From the NCBI GenBank assembly GCA_964035545.1, contig OZ037769.1, positions 11,601,133 through 11,665,132 of the forward strand: DNA of 64,000 nucleotides, written 5' to 3'. The stretch comes from Bugula neritina. Lineage: Eukaryota > Bryozoa > Gymnolaemata > Cheilostomatida > Bugulidae. Positions 1 through 11,600 of this stretch are shown piece by piece. Both the position numbers and the translations under genes were made by a program. Below the pieces are notes generated by a model. It ran no database searches, was not told where the DNA came from, and worked only from the letters and a program-made list of their open reading frames with translations. How positions within the stretch are numbered: position 1 is the stretch's first letter; every line of letters starts with the position of its first letter.

Positions 1-197
1 GACGTGTGTCTTAAAGTCTGGAGAGATTACGATGACGTCATCGAGGTAGATCAACAGTGTCTTCCATTTAAGTCCGCTAAAGACCTGTTCCATCAACCTC
101 TGGAAGGTGGCTGGGGCGGAGATCAACTTGACGGCGACACCTTCCACTTCCATAGCTCGTCCTGCGGTCCAGAAGATCCCGGACTTGTCGGCTGACC
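1..197 (-). pseudogene. Gypsy reverse-transcriptase fragment (YLDD)
   Basis: On the minus strand it encodes the RT catalytic palm end (IYLDDVIVIS region) and the stretch before it (LMEQV.SGL), with substitutions. It is cut at the window edge on one side and at the MITE on the other. The full version of this fragment is at 39563-39912. Confidence 0.75.
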
Positions 198-950
198 ACA
201 GGATAGTTAAGGGCAACCTTTTAGCTGCAACTGCCTTGCTGAGGTTTGCATTGTAATCATATAAGAATTCAGTACCAGTAAAATAAAATCTCACCTAATT
301 GTGCTAGAGTCAAAATTTAAAAACTATGTTGTAGATCTTCTTTCCCCCAGTGCAACCTTTTTGGAAAGTTCAATTTTCATTTTTGTTGCAAAGTTATAGA
401 CAAAAAACTGCCCAATTTCGGCCTATTTTGCCAGAAAAGCTGACTTTTCAGTACCAGTAAAATATCTCAGCAGCAAAACATGATATCTGAATAAAAATTG
501 CACTGCTGGAATCCTGAGATATTTCTCTAGTGCATCTTTTTTTCTTTTTCCAATAACTCTGCTAGATTGCTCATAAATTGGTGATTTATACACTGAAAAT
601 GCCATTTTTGTTCATGAGAAACTAGCAGCGCGCAGCACTTCACGCTTCAATGAGCACGTAGGGATGAGAAGATATTGGCGCGTACATAATAATTACAGGC
701 TTGCTAGCTGGCAGGCTATTTTGAATAACTCGCTTTGGACTTTGTTTATGTAGCACCCATAATGAAATGTTGATAGATAACGCAGCCCTAATGAAGGTTG
801 CTGCTTATTGGTTGTAGTTTAATCTTAGGCTAAACAATTGCAAGTAGGCAACACGCATGCCACCCGCAGAGCAATATTATTCAAGAACCTGAACTACATT
901 TTGAGAGAAATTTATGATATTCTTAGTGAGGATGCCCTTAACTATCCTGT
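198..950. mobile_element. MITE family M1, copy 1
   Basis: A 753-bp element with perfect 18-bp terminal inverted repeats: ACAGGATAGTTAAGGGCA at 198-215 and its reverse complement at 933-950. Related copies lie at 35926-36679 and 39913-40664. No transposase. This copy and the one at 39913 share flanks, so they are one insertion copied by the segmental duplication. Confidence 0.88.
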
Positions 951-2870
951 TGTAACCTCCTTTTCCTTTTCCGGCCCCAACCTACGCGTGGGTTGCCAAA
1001 TAGGAACTGTTCCCGCAGCCAGCGGTATCTCATGACAGACGACTCGTGTCAGGCCTACGTCATGAATTCCGCTGCTGAACACGCCGTTCTACTCGCGCAT
1101 CAACTTCGCCATAGCCTGGCGATCCTCGTTGTCATGCAGCCGTGACAGGTCGCCTCATACAACTCCTTGACGTGTGGCGGGATGATCCCCCGCTCTCTAG
1201 GCGGGCGCTGTCAGCGATCACCCGTCGTGTCTCCCAGCAACGGTCCCACGCTCTCTTTCTGGGCAGAGTGGAAACGGCCCAGCATGAACCAGGCCAGTAG
1301 CTTCACCGACTCCATGAAGGGGTTGACGCACTGCACTAAGATCTCTTCTCGCGCAGTCGGCTGATTGAGACTGCTAGCAAGCTGGATTCTATTGTGCGCA
1401 CCTTCCACCACCCCTAGTCCGGAGATCTGGCTATTATTCACTCTACAGTGAATGGTAGCCCGGGAGGGGCCCGGTATCGTACAGTTCCGTATTACCTGCA
1501 CGCCACTAGAGGACGGCTGAACTTGTCGACACAGGTGAGCTCTCGCTCGGCCATCAACATTGCAGACTTACTAAAGTCAATGTGACACCTGTGTTGTTTT
1601 AAGAATGGCATTCCGAGAATAGCATCCTCTTCAAGTTGACTGACGACGAACGTCTCATGTATGGCTTAGTCACGAACACGCCCAGTCAACTCTATAAGGC
1701 TGTAGAAAGGGATGCACGACCCGTCGGCAAGGTGCCATGCTCTCCTGTATATGGCTCTATCCCGGCTCTTTTTTTGGGAGGAAGGGTATCGAAGGCACGA
1801 CGGCTGAGGAGGTTTGTGGTATACCAGGAGTCTAGTAAGAAGGTGACAGCTCGGTCGGTACCTTGCCTGGTAGGAAATAATTATCTCCGTGTGGTTGTAC
1901 CCGTACTTCCCCTGCGTGCTCGGCTTCAGTGAGATAGAGCCCCCCTGGCCTGGCCCGCGATTGGCGGGGCTTCTGGCGGCAAGGGTTTTGTTTCCCGGGG
2001 ATGGAATGTTTCCCTTTTCTCTCCACAGGTGGCCCGCCCACCAGCTCTGGTTCTGGCAGCCGGTCGAAGCAATTGGTGAGTGGCAGTGTAAAGGTACTGG
2101 GTTGCCTTTCTGGTCGACTGGTCCTACGTGGTACCTGCCACTCTTGAGAAGTATACCGTCGCGTCGGTGCAGACGGTCGGCGGTTTTCCTTGCTGGAGTC
2201 CTCCATTCCTGGCTCGCGGGAGGCGGAGACATCCGCGGGCCGTGGAAGTTTAACTCCCATTTGTTTTGTGGACACTCCATACAAAGATGTCCTTGGTCAC
2301 CGCACTCTCAACACAGAGCCGGTGGCCGCGGTGTCTCGTCTGCTACTGCATGGGTCTTTAGACGAGTTGCAGAGTGTCGGAGCGAGTGACGATGGCCACC
2401 AGCTTCTCTATCATCCCAGTCTCTTCACCGTAGCTGCATGTTCCTGGAGGGGCGTGCGTAGCTCACGACGCAGCTCTTGTAGACCGGCCTTGGCATCTAC
2501 AGCGGAGATGCTGAAACGGGCCCGCAGTGCAGCGAAGATTTCATCAACGCTGGTTCCTAGTCCATACGGTTTGGCCTGTTCTGTTGGTGCCATCCTCAGT
2601 TGGATCAGGGCCACTCAGGGTGGCCACTGGGTGATGTCTACCACATCACTGAATTATTGAATAAACTGCTCTACATCTTTCAGGCCAGTAAAGGTGGGGC
2701 TTCCAGGCGATACCTGTAGGTCTCCTTCTCTTGTAACACGGGGCCCTCTGAGGCTACAGCAATATCAAGCTCACCTTCCATGTGTCAAGCTGGTTCTCTC
2801 GCCATCCTGGTTCTTATTAACGTCTGTCAGGTATTTGCATTGCACAGAATGGTCCTACCGCTGCCACCAA
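951..2870 (-). pseudogene. Gypsy gag and protease region, decayed
   Basis: Minus strand. Frames match the related element at 51251 in the protease-RT spacer (around LVQCVNPF). The protease region reads DSW where the catalytic DSG/DTG triad is expected. The Gag zinc knuckle (C-x2-C-x4-H-x4-C, about 2270-2315) carries an in-frame TGA. Several frame breaks show this copy is dead. Confidence 0.7.
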
Positions 2871-3278
2871 TGTCATATTTTCCAATTACGTTATGATGGG
2901 GTTCTACTGTTTGCAATTACCATAGTGGTCAGTTACGTAATTAGATCAGAATAACTCCTGTTTCAGTATGGGAACGACAAATATATTTGAGGCATATAAG
3001 TAAAAGAAAAAAGTGCATTCAGTTGTCCTGAATGTACATAAGTCAAAACGTATCACAATTACTCCAACATCTATTTTCACACAAGTCTATTTTCTACTTC
3101 AGCAGTCTCGAAGCTCTCTGCTTCGCAGGGAGGCAATCACGTGACACAATGGGATTGGATATGTACAAGAGTATGCCATGCCCTTTTATATTCAATTACA
3201 GAGTGTAATCTGTGCTGCAACTACACTTCCACTACCCATTACAATATTATTCTGCATATTTTTTACACGTACTTACCA
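2871..3278 (-). repeat. LTR of gypsy copy A (minus strand)
   Basis: On the minus strand it runs TGGTAAGTACGTG ... AAAATATGACA, followed by a primer-binding-like sequence. It contains a TATA box (AATATAAAAGGG, about 3180-3192). 408 bp; the counterpart is at 42594-42990. Confidence 0.65.
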
Positions 3279-3480
3279 TGGTAAATACCAGAGTTATCCC
3301 CCTTGACACATAACTTATGGCTATTTTTCTAAATACTGCATGGTTATAGCTAAGTTTGTGTTGCAATTTTCCAATATCTTAAATACTATATCTACTGTTA
3401 AGCTTTTAGAGCAGTAAACAGTTTATAAATCCTTTTCCCACATTTACAAATTGCAACGTTGTATGCAATCTAACATTCCA
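3279..3480 (+). repeat. LTR-like remnant (U3 start), plus strand
   Basis: Starts TGGTAAATACC and resembles the first about 180 bp of the LTR at 26480-27062 (shared GTTATCCCCCTTGACACA and CTATTTTTCTAAATACTG). It abuts the head of the minus-strand LTR at 3278, giving a head-to-head join CTTACCATGGTAA. Confidence 0.55.
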
Positions 3481-4761
3481 ACAAAACAATTTGATAGTGC
3501 TCTGTCTAACACTTTTAACAAATCTCCAAAATGTTGATATATAGTACCATTGAATTTCCAACAATCTAACATTTCAATAAAATAATTAGCATATGCATCG
3601 TGCTATAATGCATAGAGAGAAATAATGAGGAGTTGTCCTTTCGATAATAATAATAATAATACAAGTCTCTACAACAGGGGGATACTAGCCCGAATGACTT
3701 GAACGTTGGCTGTTACGGGGAAGTAGTGTCGATGTCAATTTCTGCGGAACAAGCTGAACTATCGCGGCTATTTTTCGAAGGATAAGAATGCTGCAATAGG
3801 TCACGATGCAATAAACAAGGAACTGGCACCTGCTAGCGCTACCAATGGTAATATAATAATAAATGCTCGAGAGATTATGGTACACTAGAAGTGGAGGCGA
3901 TTAATCAGATAATCACAATAAGTGAATATATTTTCCCAGTTATAGCCTATAGGTAAGGAAAAAAATTTCAGTGTGCATAAGTGTGGTAATACTAGATTTA
4001 GAAGCAGGCGAGTATTACTGTCGCTGTCAGTGTGCGTGTTCATGTTGCGTATGGGTGTTTAACTTTTACTTTTAGTTTTACTCTAAGTCTAACTCTTGCA
4101 CTTGTGTCTTGTAGGTGTTCATACACTGTTACAGTTTTAGTCTTACCAAGAGACAGTTAGTCTTACTCTTAGAGTTACTTACACTTACTGTTTGTCTTAC
4201 TCTTGGTTTATTTTTTTTAACAATAATTGTAATTATAGCAATAGCATCATACTCATAGTGATTATCATTATGATTTATGTGGTTATCATTAAATGGTTGG
4301 ATTATCATTATGATTAAGTTTTACTTTAACAATAAGAATAACTGTTAGACTTATATTGTTTCAAGTTCAACACTAACAGTAACAGTGACTGAGTTAACAG
4401 TGTAGCTGTAAGTGTTTACAATTATAATCATAGTTATTCAATAATCATCATCATAATGAGAACCTTATTGTCATAATGTCATCGATAATAGTTTGGAATT
4501 GCATTTGATTATCATTATCTTAATTATATTTGAAAATGGCAATGGTAATCATAATTATAATATGTAGAGAAAATCAAACTAGTAAAAACATCAGAGGCGT
4601 ACTGTTGAAGTTTAAGTCTCGCTTGGATTCACTGGAGTCGGAGATTGGCTAGTAGATGTTGTCATACTACTACTAGTAGTACTACAAACTAACAAAGTTT
4701 ACATCATGTGTTATCTTCATCTTTCCTTCTTTCCACAAATATTCGATGATTTATGGGTGTA
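3481..4761. other. Non-coding, low-complexity flank
   Basis: AT-rich DNA with a short (AAT)n run near 3645. A stretch rich in CTTACTCTTAG-like and ATTATCATTATGATT-like motifs lies at about 4040-4560. No gene or structured RNA recognised. Duplicated at 44016-45174. Confidence 0.6.
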
Positions 4762-6818
4762 GGGGAAGGCGAGGCAAGTTGGGTCAAAAATTGCTTTTTT
4801 TTAATATTGTGGCCAATCTAAGCATGTAAATATCAAACTGTTTGTCATAAAGATAAATTAACATGTTATCTGCAATAGCCCAATTCTATTTTGAGGCAAC
4901 ACCAACATTTAGTCAGCTACAGATAATACCGTAAAACCTTTCTTCTGACCCAACTTACCCCTCATGCGGGGTAAGTTGGGTCACCACCAAAAACAAATGG
5001 GGCAAGTTGGGTCGCTATTTCATTACTATGGTCTCTAACATATCACTGAAATAAATTCAGTTTATTAATGCTCATTAGGTCTAAGTAATGATTATCAGTA
5101 TCTTAGTTTGAGAAAAACATACAAAGTTTGTAACATAGGCCCCCAGTCATTATTTAAGTTAGTGAGATTATTTGAATTTAGACTCTGGGAATGGACAAAA
5201 AAGAAGTAAATTAAATCTGCTTAGGGCTATTATTTTTATTTAATAAAGGGATCAAGAAAACTAACTCGACTCAAAGCCCATGCCATCTAGTTTGTTGCCA
5301 AAACTAACACAGCCTATAGTTCGAACAGTTGTTCTAGTTGAGACAGGTGCCCCCAACACTCCAACAATTTGCTCAGCCTCCACTGCAGATATGTCTGGCT
5401 GTGATGGCTTAGAGAATGTACCCTGTGGAGTCGTTTTGTAAAAGTCCAATTTCTAATCTCCTCCATCCTTGACAACCACCATTCTAACAAAACCTATGGT
5501 TGAACGTTTTCCTTTGTATTTTACCACCACAAACGCCACTTCTTCTGCATCTGCCACATCCTCTTCTGCTTCCGCCTCGGATGATGAATCACTGTCTGTC
5601 TCTAATGGAACTAAATGGTTCTGCTCATCTTCTTCGCTGCAGGATTCTGGCTCTTTCTGTATAGGCCTACGCTTAGGTCGTTCCTTTCCTTTATTCAACT
5701 TGTCTGATCATTTTTGTTCGATTCTTTCTTTCTCTGGTGTGTCTGTCAGTATAGCGGTCTTTACCCGTTTTCTTCTGGGTGCTCCATCTTTGCGTAAAGC
5801 AGCTTTGGGTAAGGGAAGGATATCTTGAGGGGTAACAGGCTGCTTAGAGGTAGCCACCACCAGTGAAGTAGAAGTATCCTGAGAGGTAGCCAATAAACCA
5901 GAAGTACTAGGCGTGCTTGGATTGTAGATTGGAATCTGGAGTAAATTTGGCTGAGATGAACTTGGCGAAGTTGAATCAGATCATCTTGCTTATTGATCAC
6001 TCTTTGAGGTTGGAACATAGTCGGCGTCGGTAAATATGCCTGCATTTGATGGGAATATGCCAGATGAGCGAAAGCCCGATGTTATGTTAGCAACAGTCAT
6101 GTTTTGCCCAAATGCTTGCTCTGTTAGGGCGCCAATGTTTTACACTTTTATGCTCTTGTTCGGATAGATTATCATTAAGTTATCCATTGCCTTGTTGAAG
6201 TATGTTTTCATTGGACCGAAAACAGTTCTATCCAGAGACTGTAATCAGTGTGAAGTATGTGGTGGCAAGGTGAGTAGAACAACTCCTGATTCTTTAACAA
6301 AAGTTACAGACTCTAAGGATATATGTGAGCAGTGATTATTGCAGTATCATGATCTGCAACAATAAATTTACATTCGCACTATGTTTAGCGATTTGGGGCA
6401 AGTTGGGCCACTGACCCAACTAGCCCCAAAATTTTGACCCAACTTGCCCCATTGGCAGCAATTTTGTAAAGCATGTAATTTTTGCATGAAAAAATTAGTT
6501 TAGAAAGTTTTATAATCCACCAAATATAAGCTAACTATTTAAGCATTCATGACACAAAACATCAGCACTCTATCCTCATGCTTAATGACAAAATTTTGGT
6601 CGACTGTTTTGGTGAACAGAATGTCAAATGAAACAAAAATATTAATATTAGCTAATATTTCACTCACCTCTTTTTTGATAGTGTTGTTGTAGTGGCAGGA
6701 AGTTATTTTAGTTTGGCCTTTACTTCTTGACCTAACTATTCAGTTTCCTAGCATTACAGTTTTTGAGAAAATGGCCTGACCCAACTTGCCCCTTGGCCCA
6801 ACTTGCCCCGCCTTCCCC
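4762..6818. mobile_element. Pogo-like DNA transposon, decayed, copy A
   Basis: Flanked by TA (4760-4761 and 6819-6820), the target duplication of the Tc1/mariner-pogo group. Ends are inverted: GGGGAAGGCGAGGCAAG left against CTTGCCCCGCCTTCCCC right. Further copies of GGGCAAGTTGGGTC in both orientations lie inside (about 4965-5015 and 6395-6450). It contains the C-terminal part of a pogo/Jerky-type transposase on the minus strand. The DNA-binding and first catalytic parts are gone. Confidence 0.82.
5261..6400 (-). pseudogene. Pogo/Jerky-type transposase, C-terminal half, broken
   Basis: Minus-strand reading in several frames. It shows GVVLLTLPPHTSH (then a stop), FGPMKTYFNKAMDN, then NITSGFRSSGIFPSNAGIF. 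Next come LPLPKAA and the signature ILTDTPEK, an acidic Ser/Glu stretch, and finally VAFVVVKYKGKRS. These are the end of the DDE_1 transposase core and the typical tail of pogo-type transposases. In-frame stops and frameshifts occur, for example at the T-S-H stop and after NKSIKV. The helix-turn-helix part and first catalytic Asp are absent. The copy at 45663-46790 has the same lesions. Confidence 0.78.
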
Positions 6819-7972
6819 TATGGTTTTTGCCTGAGATTGCATTTACACTTACTGTGTTCATCTTGTAAAGGATTTTTCTATATTGAGTGGTAATGTTGGC
6901 TGTGTTGCCTCTATGCAATTAAAACTTCCTTTCTTCAGATATGACATCAGAAAAACATTTCATAGTACTAGATATAAAATACAAAATAGTTTCAGCAGAA
7001 ATTTTATTAAAACGCAATCTACAATTAGTCAAATATGTAGAATAAACTTATAGAAATGTAATATGTGCTATAAAATATTACATAGTAGAAAATAAAACAT
7101 AACCATATCATAAAAGATTAATCTCTAATTGATCGATTAGATTAGCTGCGGATGTAAAATTTTAGTAGACCCGATAATTGCCATATCGAGAGCGACGCTG
7201 AACCCGAACTTCCGCTGATGAGGCGCCGAAATCATCTGCGGTCACCTGAGTGTCTTCGACCACTGTGCTGTTCTGCTGTGGTAAGTACTTCGCAAAAGCC
7301 ACATACTAGCCCCATCTTCACCTTCACAAACTAACTCAGACCCCTCTTTGCCAATCACAATGTATGGTTTCTCCCCAAAATTTAATAGGTTGATTTGGCA
7401 AAAATTCAGAATTATTATATGGTCAATTGTGTGAGGTCATTTAATTAGCAGCTGGAGGTTGCTGTATTTGAAAAACTGTTACACTTCTTTTGAAACTGAT
7501 CAGAATTCTATAGACTCATTGATGCCAATGTTTTTCAACACAAATTTGTTGAACTTTACTTTTATTATGTTACAGCAAAATATATGCAATAAACGCAACA
7601 CATAATACGGTATTTTACTTTTATTTCAGTGGGTGTTTTTCTTCAAAACTAAAGAATAGATGGCATAATATTTCTAGTTGATACTGCATATTATTTGGCA
7701 AGCGTTATACTCCCAGATAACATCCAGTGAATATTGGGCGTGTACCTAGAGTTCTTTATTAAACTGTGAACTGTAAGGTAATGGCCATATTATTAATTAA
7801 ACTATCTGTGATTATTCTGACAACTCTGGTGATACTTTATTTTTTATAATTGTATATCTAATTTTTGACTCTTGAATGAAATTGTCTTCTGCCCCAACTT
7901 ATGTTTAGTTATTTTTGGTCAGTTGTTGAGTGAGTCACACATTTGACTTGTAACTCATGATCTTCTATAATA

Positions 7973-8363
7973 GACCCTTTTCAGAGGTCCCTAATGTCCC
8001 CTCTTACAATTAAGAGTTGTGGTCTGCCAAAATGAAATTTGTTGAGCAAAATAGGCTTGAACTCATTTTTGTGGTTTTGGTTGCTGAGCAATGCTGAAGT
8101 GCCACTTTAGCATTGCTCAGTATTTCTGTCAAAATTATCCATTAAGAAATATTTAAAAAATTTTTGAACTGCTAATATGTGTGCTTGTAGCAAAATATCT
8201 ATCTCCTAAAAGAACAATTCTATACCATATTTAGTATTCTAAGTAGCAGCCAAACTTCAAATTTTTAATGAGTTTGCTCTTTATGCAAAGGTTCAGCCTA
8301 TTCCCTTTGGGAGACCACAACTCTTAATTGTAAAGAGGCTATCAGAGACCTCTAAAGAAGATA
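7973..8363. mobile_element. TA-flanked MITE (GACCCTTTTC family), copy A
   Basis: About 42-bp inverted ends: GACCCTTTTCAGAGGTCC...ACAATTAAGAGTTGTGG left, and the inverse at about 8310-8360. TA on the left at 7971-7972; the right end is slightly mutated in this copy. No coding capacity. About 390 bp. Confidence 0.75.
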
Positions 8364-8624
8364 TATTCACTATTGTATATTGATTATAATATTTCATCAC
8401 GTTAGCATTTAAACTCTATCATACAGTTTGATCAAAGAATTTTTACTTTTACTCACCTTTAATCTCCAAATATTACTGTTTATTAATTATTATCTTGATT
8501 AAGATCTTTGTGGTAGTAACGTTTGTTTCCTGTTTTGTTGGAGAGTCTGGTTCCACAGGATGTAGATTTGATTCCTGATTGTTACAGATAAGAAGGGACA
8601 TGTTAGTAACAGATACAGAGATTC

Positions 8625-8683
8625 TAATTGGCTGCTATAGAATAGATGTTGAGTAGTCATATATGATTGGCTGATTTCACATA
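8625..8683 (+). promoter_or_regulatory. Proximal upstream region of gene 1 (two ATTGG boxes)
   Basis: Two ATTGGCTG motifs (inverted CCAAT cores) lie upstream of the start codon, in CTAATTGGCTGC and ATGATTGGCTGA. The first motif is kept as an ATTGG core in gene 2, at about 49038-49045. In the second, gene 2 reads TTGTTGGCTGA near 49091, so its ATTGG core is altered. No convincing TATA box is seen. The transcription start is unknown. Confidence 0.35.
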
Positions 8684-8693
8684 ATGGCGGAAG
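8684..8693 (+). CDS. Gene 1 exon 1 (10-nt coding start, M-A-E)
   Basis: ATG GCG GAA G is followed directly by a consensus donor GTAAGT, leaving phase 1. It joins in frame to the exon at 11232, whose acceptor (..TGTAG) leaves two bases of a codon. The same arrangement, ATG GAG GAC G then GTAAGT, occurs at 49110-49119 in gene 2, and the flanks are conserved between the copies. That supports this as the true start rather than a downstream ATG. Confidence 0.7.
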
Positions 8694-11600
8694 GTAAGTC
8701 AGTTTTAGTGAACTAAGTAAATATAATGTAGTAGTTTAACCATTATCCAAGTAACTTATATGAAATTATACAAACTCAACTCATAATGCATTCTTCTGAA
8801 AAATTGTGACTCATTGATGACTATTTTCTTTCATTTCTTAAGTTTATGCATCTTGAGTTCATTTTTTAGAACCAACAACTCAAATATGTTAAAATTGTAA
8901 TCAAGAATTATATGACCACAAACTTGTACTAGCTAAATATTTATTTCTAGTCTATCAGATGATTGCTATGGGTATGACAAATCTAACTTCCTGCTATAAC
9001 ATATGAACTATTGTTACATATGCAACGGATGCTGCTACAGCCCTGACAATGACAATTATATCATACCATAAATAACAGCCATATAGCCATGAAGCATCTA
9101 TTATAATTTTGAATTTTCTCTGAACTAATTGTATTTTTCTGGAATTTAAATATCTTACATATCTTAAATATCTAAACAAATTATCCTGGCTACTCAAGAA
9201 TACAACAGGATAAATTACAAATCTTCAACGTTTCAAAGACACTAACTGGAACTCAGAAGAAATACGGACAAATACAGAAAGAGGCTCTAGCTATAGTGTT
9301 CGCACTAAAGAAGTTTCATCAATACCTCTACGGCCGGCGGTTTATCTTGGTTACCGATCACCGACCATTATTGGCACTATTTGGACCTACAAAGGAGACG
9401 CCAGCTTTAGCAGCCAACAGACTAGCAAGATGGGCACTGCAACTCAGTCAATACGATTATAGTATTGAGTATCGCACGACCAGCAAACATGGCAATGCAG
9501 ATGCACTTAGTCGTCTGCCAGTTGGCCCAGACTTCAAGTTTGATGAGGAGGAAGATGGCAATGATATGGACACGATATGCACGATACGACTGATTTCTCA
9601 ACAATTGAAGCCAACAGATCCAGGAGTACTTCTAAAAGAAACCTTGAAAGATCCCGTTCTGTCTACAGTAATTCGCTACACAAGAGAAGGATGGCCTAAA
9701 ACACTAGAAGAGACAAACACAGAAGATGAGGACCAAACTCATAGTGCAGCTTACAACATACAGTGTTTCAAGAAGGTGTCTGGCTCACTCTCTATCTCAG
9801 ATGGATGCTTGCTGTACGGTTCAAGAGTTGTAATACCGCTTACCCTTCAGCCACAAGTTCTGCAGATTCTTCATCTAGGACACTTTGGCATGCAGCGGAT
9901 GAAACAACTCGCACGTTCTGCTGTTTATTGGCCAAGAATAGACGCAGACATCATGGATGCTTGTAAACAGTGCAGCTCTTGCGCTGAGCACCAAAATCAA
10001 CCAGCCAAAGCTCCTCTCCATCCTTGGATGATTCCAGAAAAGCCATGGAGTCGTATTCACATCGACCATGCAATCAACTTTCTGGGAAGCAACTGGCTAG
10101 TAATTGTGGATGCATACTCAAAGTATCCCTGCATACATCCAACTACATCAACATCTTCCAAGAGAACTACAGAGCTTCTAGAACAAGACTTTGCACACTT
10201 TGGATATCCCCACACTATTGTATCCGACAATGCAAGCACATTCAAGTCTGACGAGTTTCAAAGCTGGTGCCGGGATCGTGGAATAGTTCATCTATCTGGA
10301 GCCCCTTATCACCCTGCCACAAATGGAGCAGCTGAAAGACTAGTGCAATCATTTAAACAGGCTCTAAGAAAATCTAATTTACCACCAAATCTAGCTTTGA
10401 CTGAATTCCTGATGCACTATCGACGCACACCCTTGATAGGAGGATACTCGCCCAGTGAACTGCTGAATGGGAGACAGATTCGTTGCAAAATTGATGTTCT
10501 GCTACCATCACCAGCACACCAAGCCCAAGGACGACAATCAAAGGAAGTGGAAAAGTCTACAGACCAGAAATCCACTGTATCCAAAGTTCACACCTATACA
10601 GTTGGAAGTCCTTGCTACGCACTCTATTGTGGGCCCCGAAGAGACAGAGAACCACGATGGGTCCCTGCCATTGTCACAAAAGTATTGGGACCAAGAAGTA
10701 TAAATGTCAAAGTCACACCAAGAGGACCAATATGGAGACGTCATATTGAACAACTATTACCACGCTACGGGGTTGAGGAAGATTCTGAACCAGCAGACGA
10801 TGTGAAATTTGAAGTTCAAATGGCTGATGTTTCAAATGACGATAGTACTGCTAACCAAATACCTCAACCATGGAGAAATCCCGACTACCCATAGGAGGAG
10901 AGTATGGACCTGAAAATCTTAGAAGATCAAAGAGATTGGCAGCTCGCCAAAATACATAGATGCATCAAAGGCTAGTGGGGAGATGTTACATATGCAACGG
11001 ATGCTGCTACAGCCCTGACAATGACAATTATATCATACCATAAATAACAGCCATATAGCCATGAAGCATCTATTATAATTTTGAATTTTCTCTGAACTAA
11101 TTGTATTTTTCTGGAATTTAAATATCTTACATATCTTAAATATCTAAACAAATTATCCTGGCTACTCAAGAATACAACAACTATATTACAAGGTTTAGTA
11201 GATGTACATTGCATGGTATTTCAATCTGTAGAGGAAAGATATAGAATATGGTTTAACTCTGTCAGTATAGAAGAATCTGATAGAGAATGGGTGAAGAATA
11301 TTCCAGATAAAAGCTACACAATAAATGGGTTGAGACTTGAAAGTAGACGGCATACCATCACTCATGTTATACTGTGGTTTAGCACTCCTCCAGATATTCA
11401 CAATCTCTTCCCTCATCTCACACACCTCGTGTTGAAGGGTATAGAGTCATCTGCCAGGCGTAGCGGGTAATGAAACTCCTCATGATATATTGTATTATTT
11501 AATATGATGTTTATAGAACTTCTTTACTGAAATGTGCAGGTGTAGCATGAAATTATGTCCCTCTTCACCTCTCAGTTTCTTAATATTTATATTCTGGTAG

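Larger units (their letters stand above)
1..3278 (-). mobile_element. Ty3/gypsy remnant, copy A (minus strand, decayed)
   Basis: Read on the minus strand from the right: an LTR (2871-3278), a primer-binding-like site next to it (TGGTGGCAGCGGTAGG on the minus strand, about 2850-2869), a Gag region with zinc knuckle, protease, then a reverse-transcriptase fragment with the YLDD motif at the window start. A 754-bp MITE sits in pol and the RT segment between the MITE flanks is deleted. Frames are broken throughout. It continues left of the window. Confidence 0.8.
6819..8683 (+). other. 5' flank of gene 1
   Basis: Non-coding DNA, conserved with 47230-49109, containing a TA-flanked MITE (7973-8363). 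No exon is recognised here other than the start at 8684. It may hold the promoter and 5' untranslated region. Confidence 0.55.
1..8930. repeat. Segmental duplication, copy A
   Basis: Base 1 onward aligns with 39716 onward through the gypsy remnant, the MITE, LTR sequences, the low-complexity block, the pogo-like element, the TA-flanked MITE and the start of the gene. Start codons lie at 8684 and 49110. The match then continues, around intron-1 insertions, into the gene exons. Differences are scattered substitutions and small indels plus one 708-bp insertion in copy B. Copy A begins left of the window. Confidence 0.92.
9012..11179 (+). mobile_element. Ty3/gypsy-type LTR element, internally deleted, very young
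   Basis: Two 196-bp LTRs (9012-9207 and 10984-11179), beginning TGTTACATATG and ending AATACAACA, appear identical by eye. The target duplication ACTAT (9007-9011 and 11180-11184) is perfect. The empty site is visible in gene 2 as TAACTATATTAC near 57418. A polypurine tract (TAGTGGGGAGA) precedes the right LTR. Gag, protease, reverse transcriptase and primer-binding site are missing: the left LTR runs almost directly into the RNase H region. It is therefore non-autonomous and probably moved with help in trans. It sits in intron 1 of gene 1, in the sense orientation. Confidence 0.92.

Noticed and set aside
423-605. Short minus-strand frames repeated at 36038-36334 and near 40163
   Set aside because: They fall inside the M1 MITE copies and are not conserved as protein between copies beyond DNA identity.
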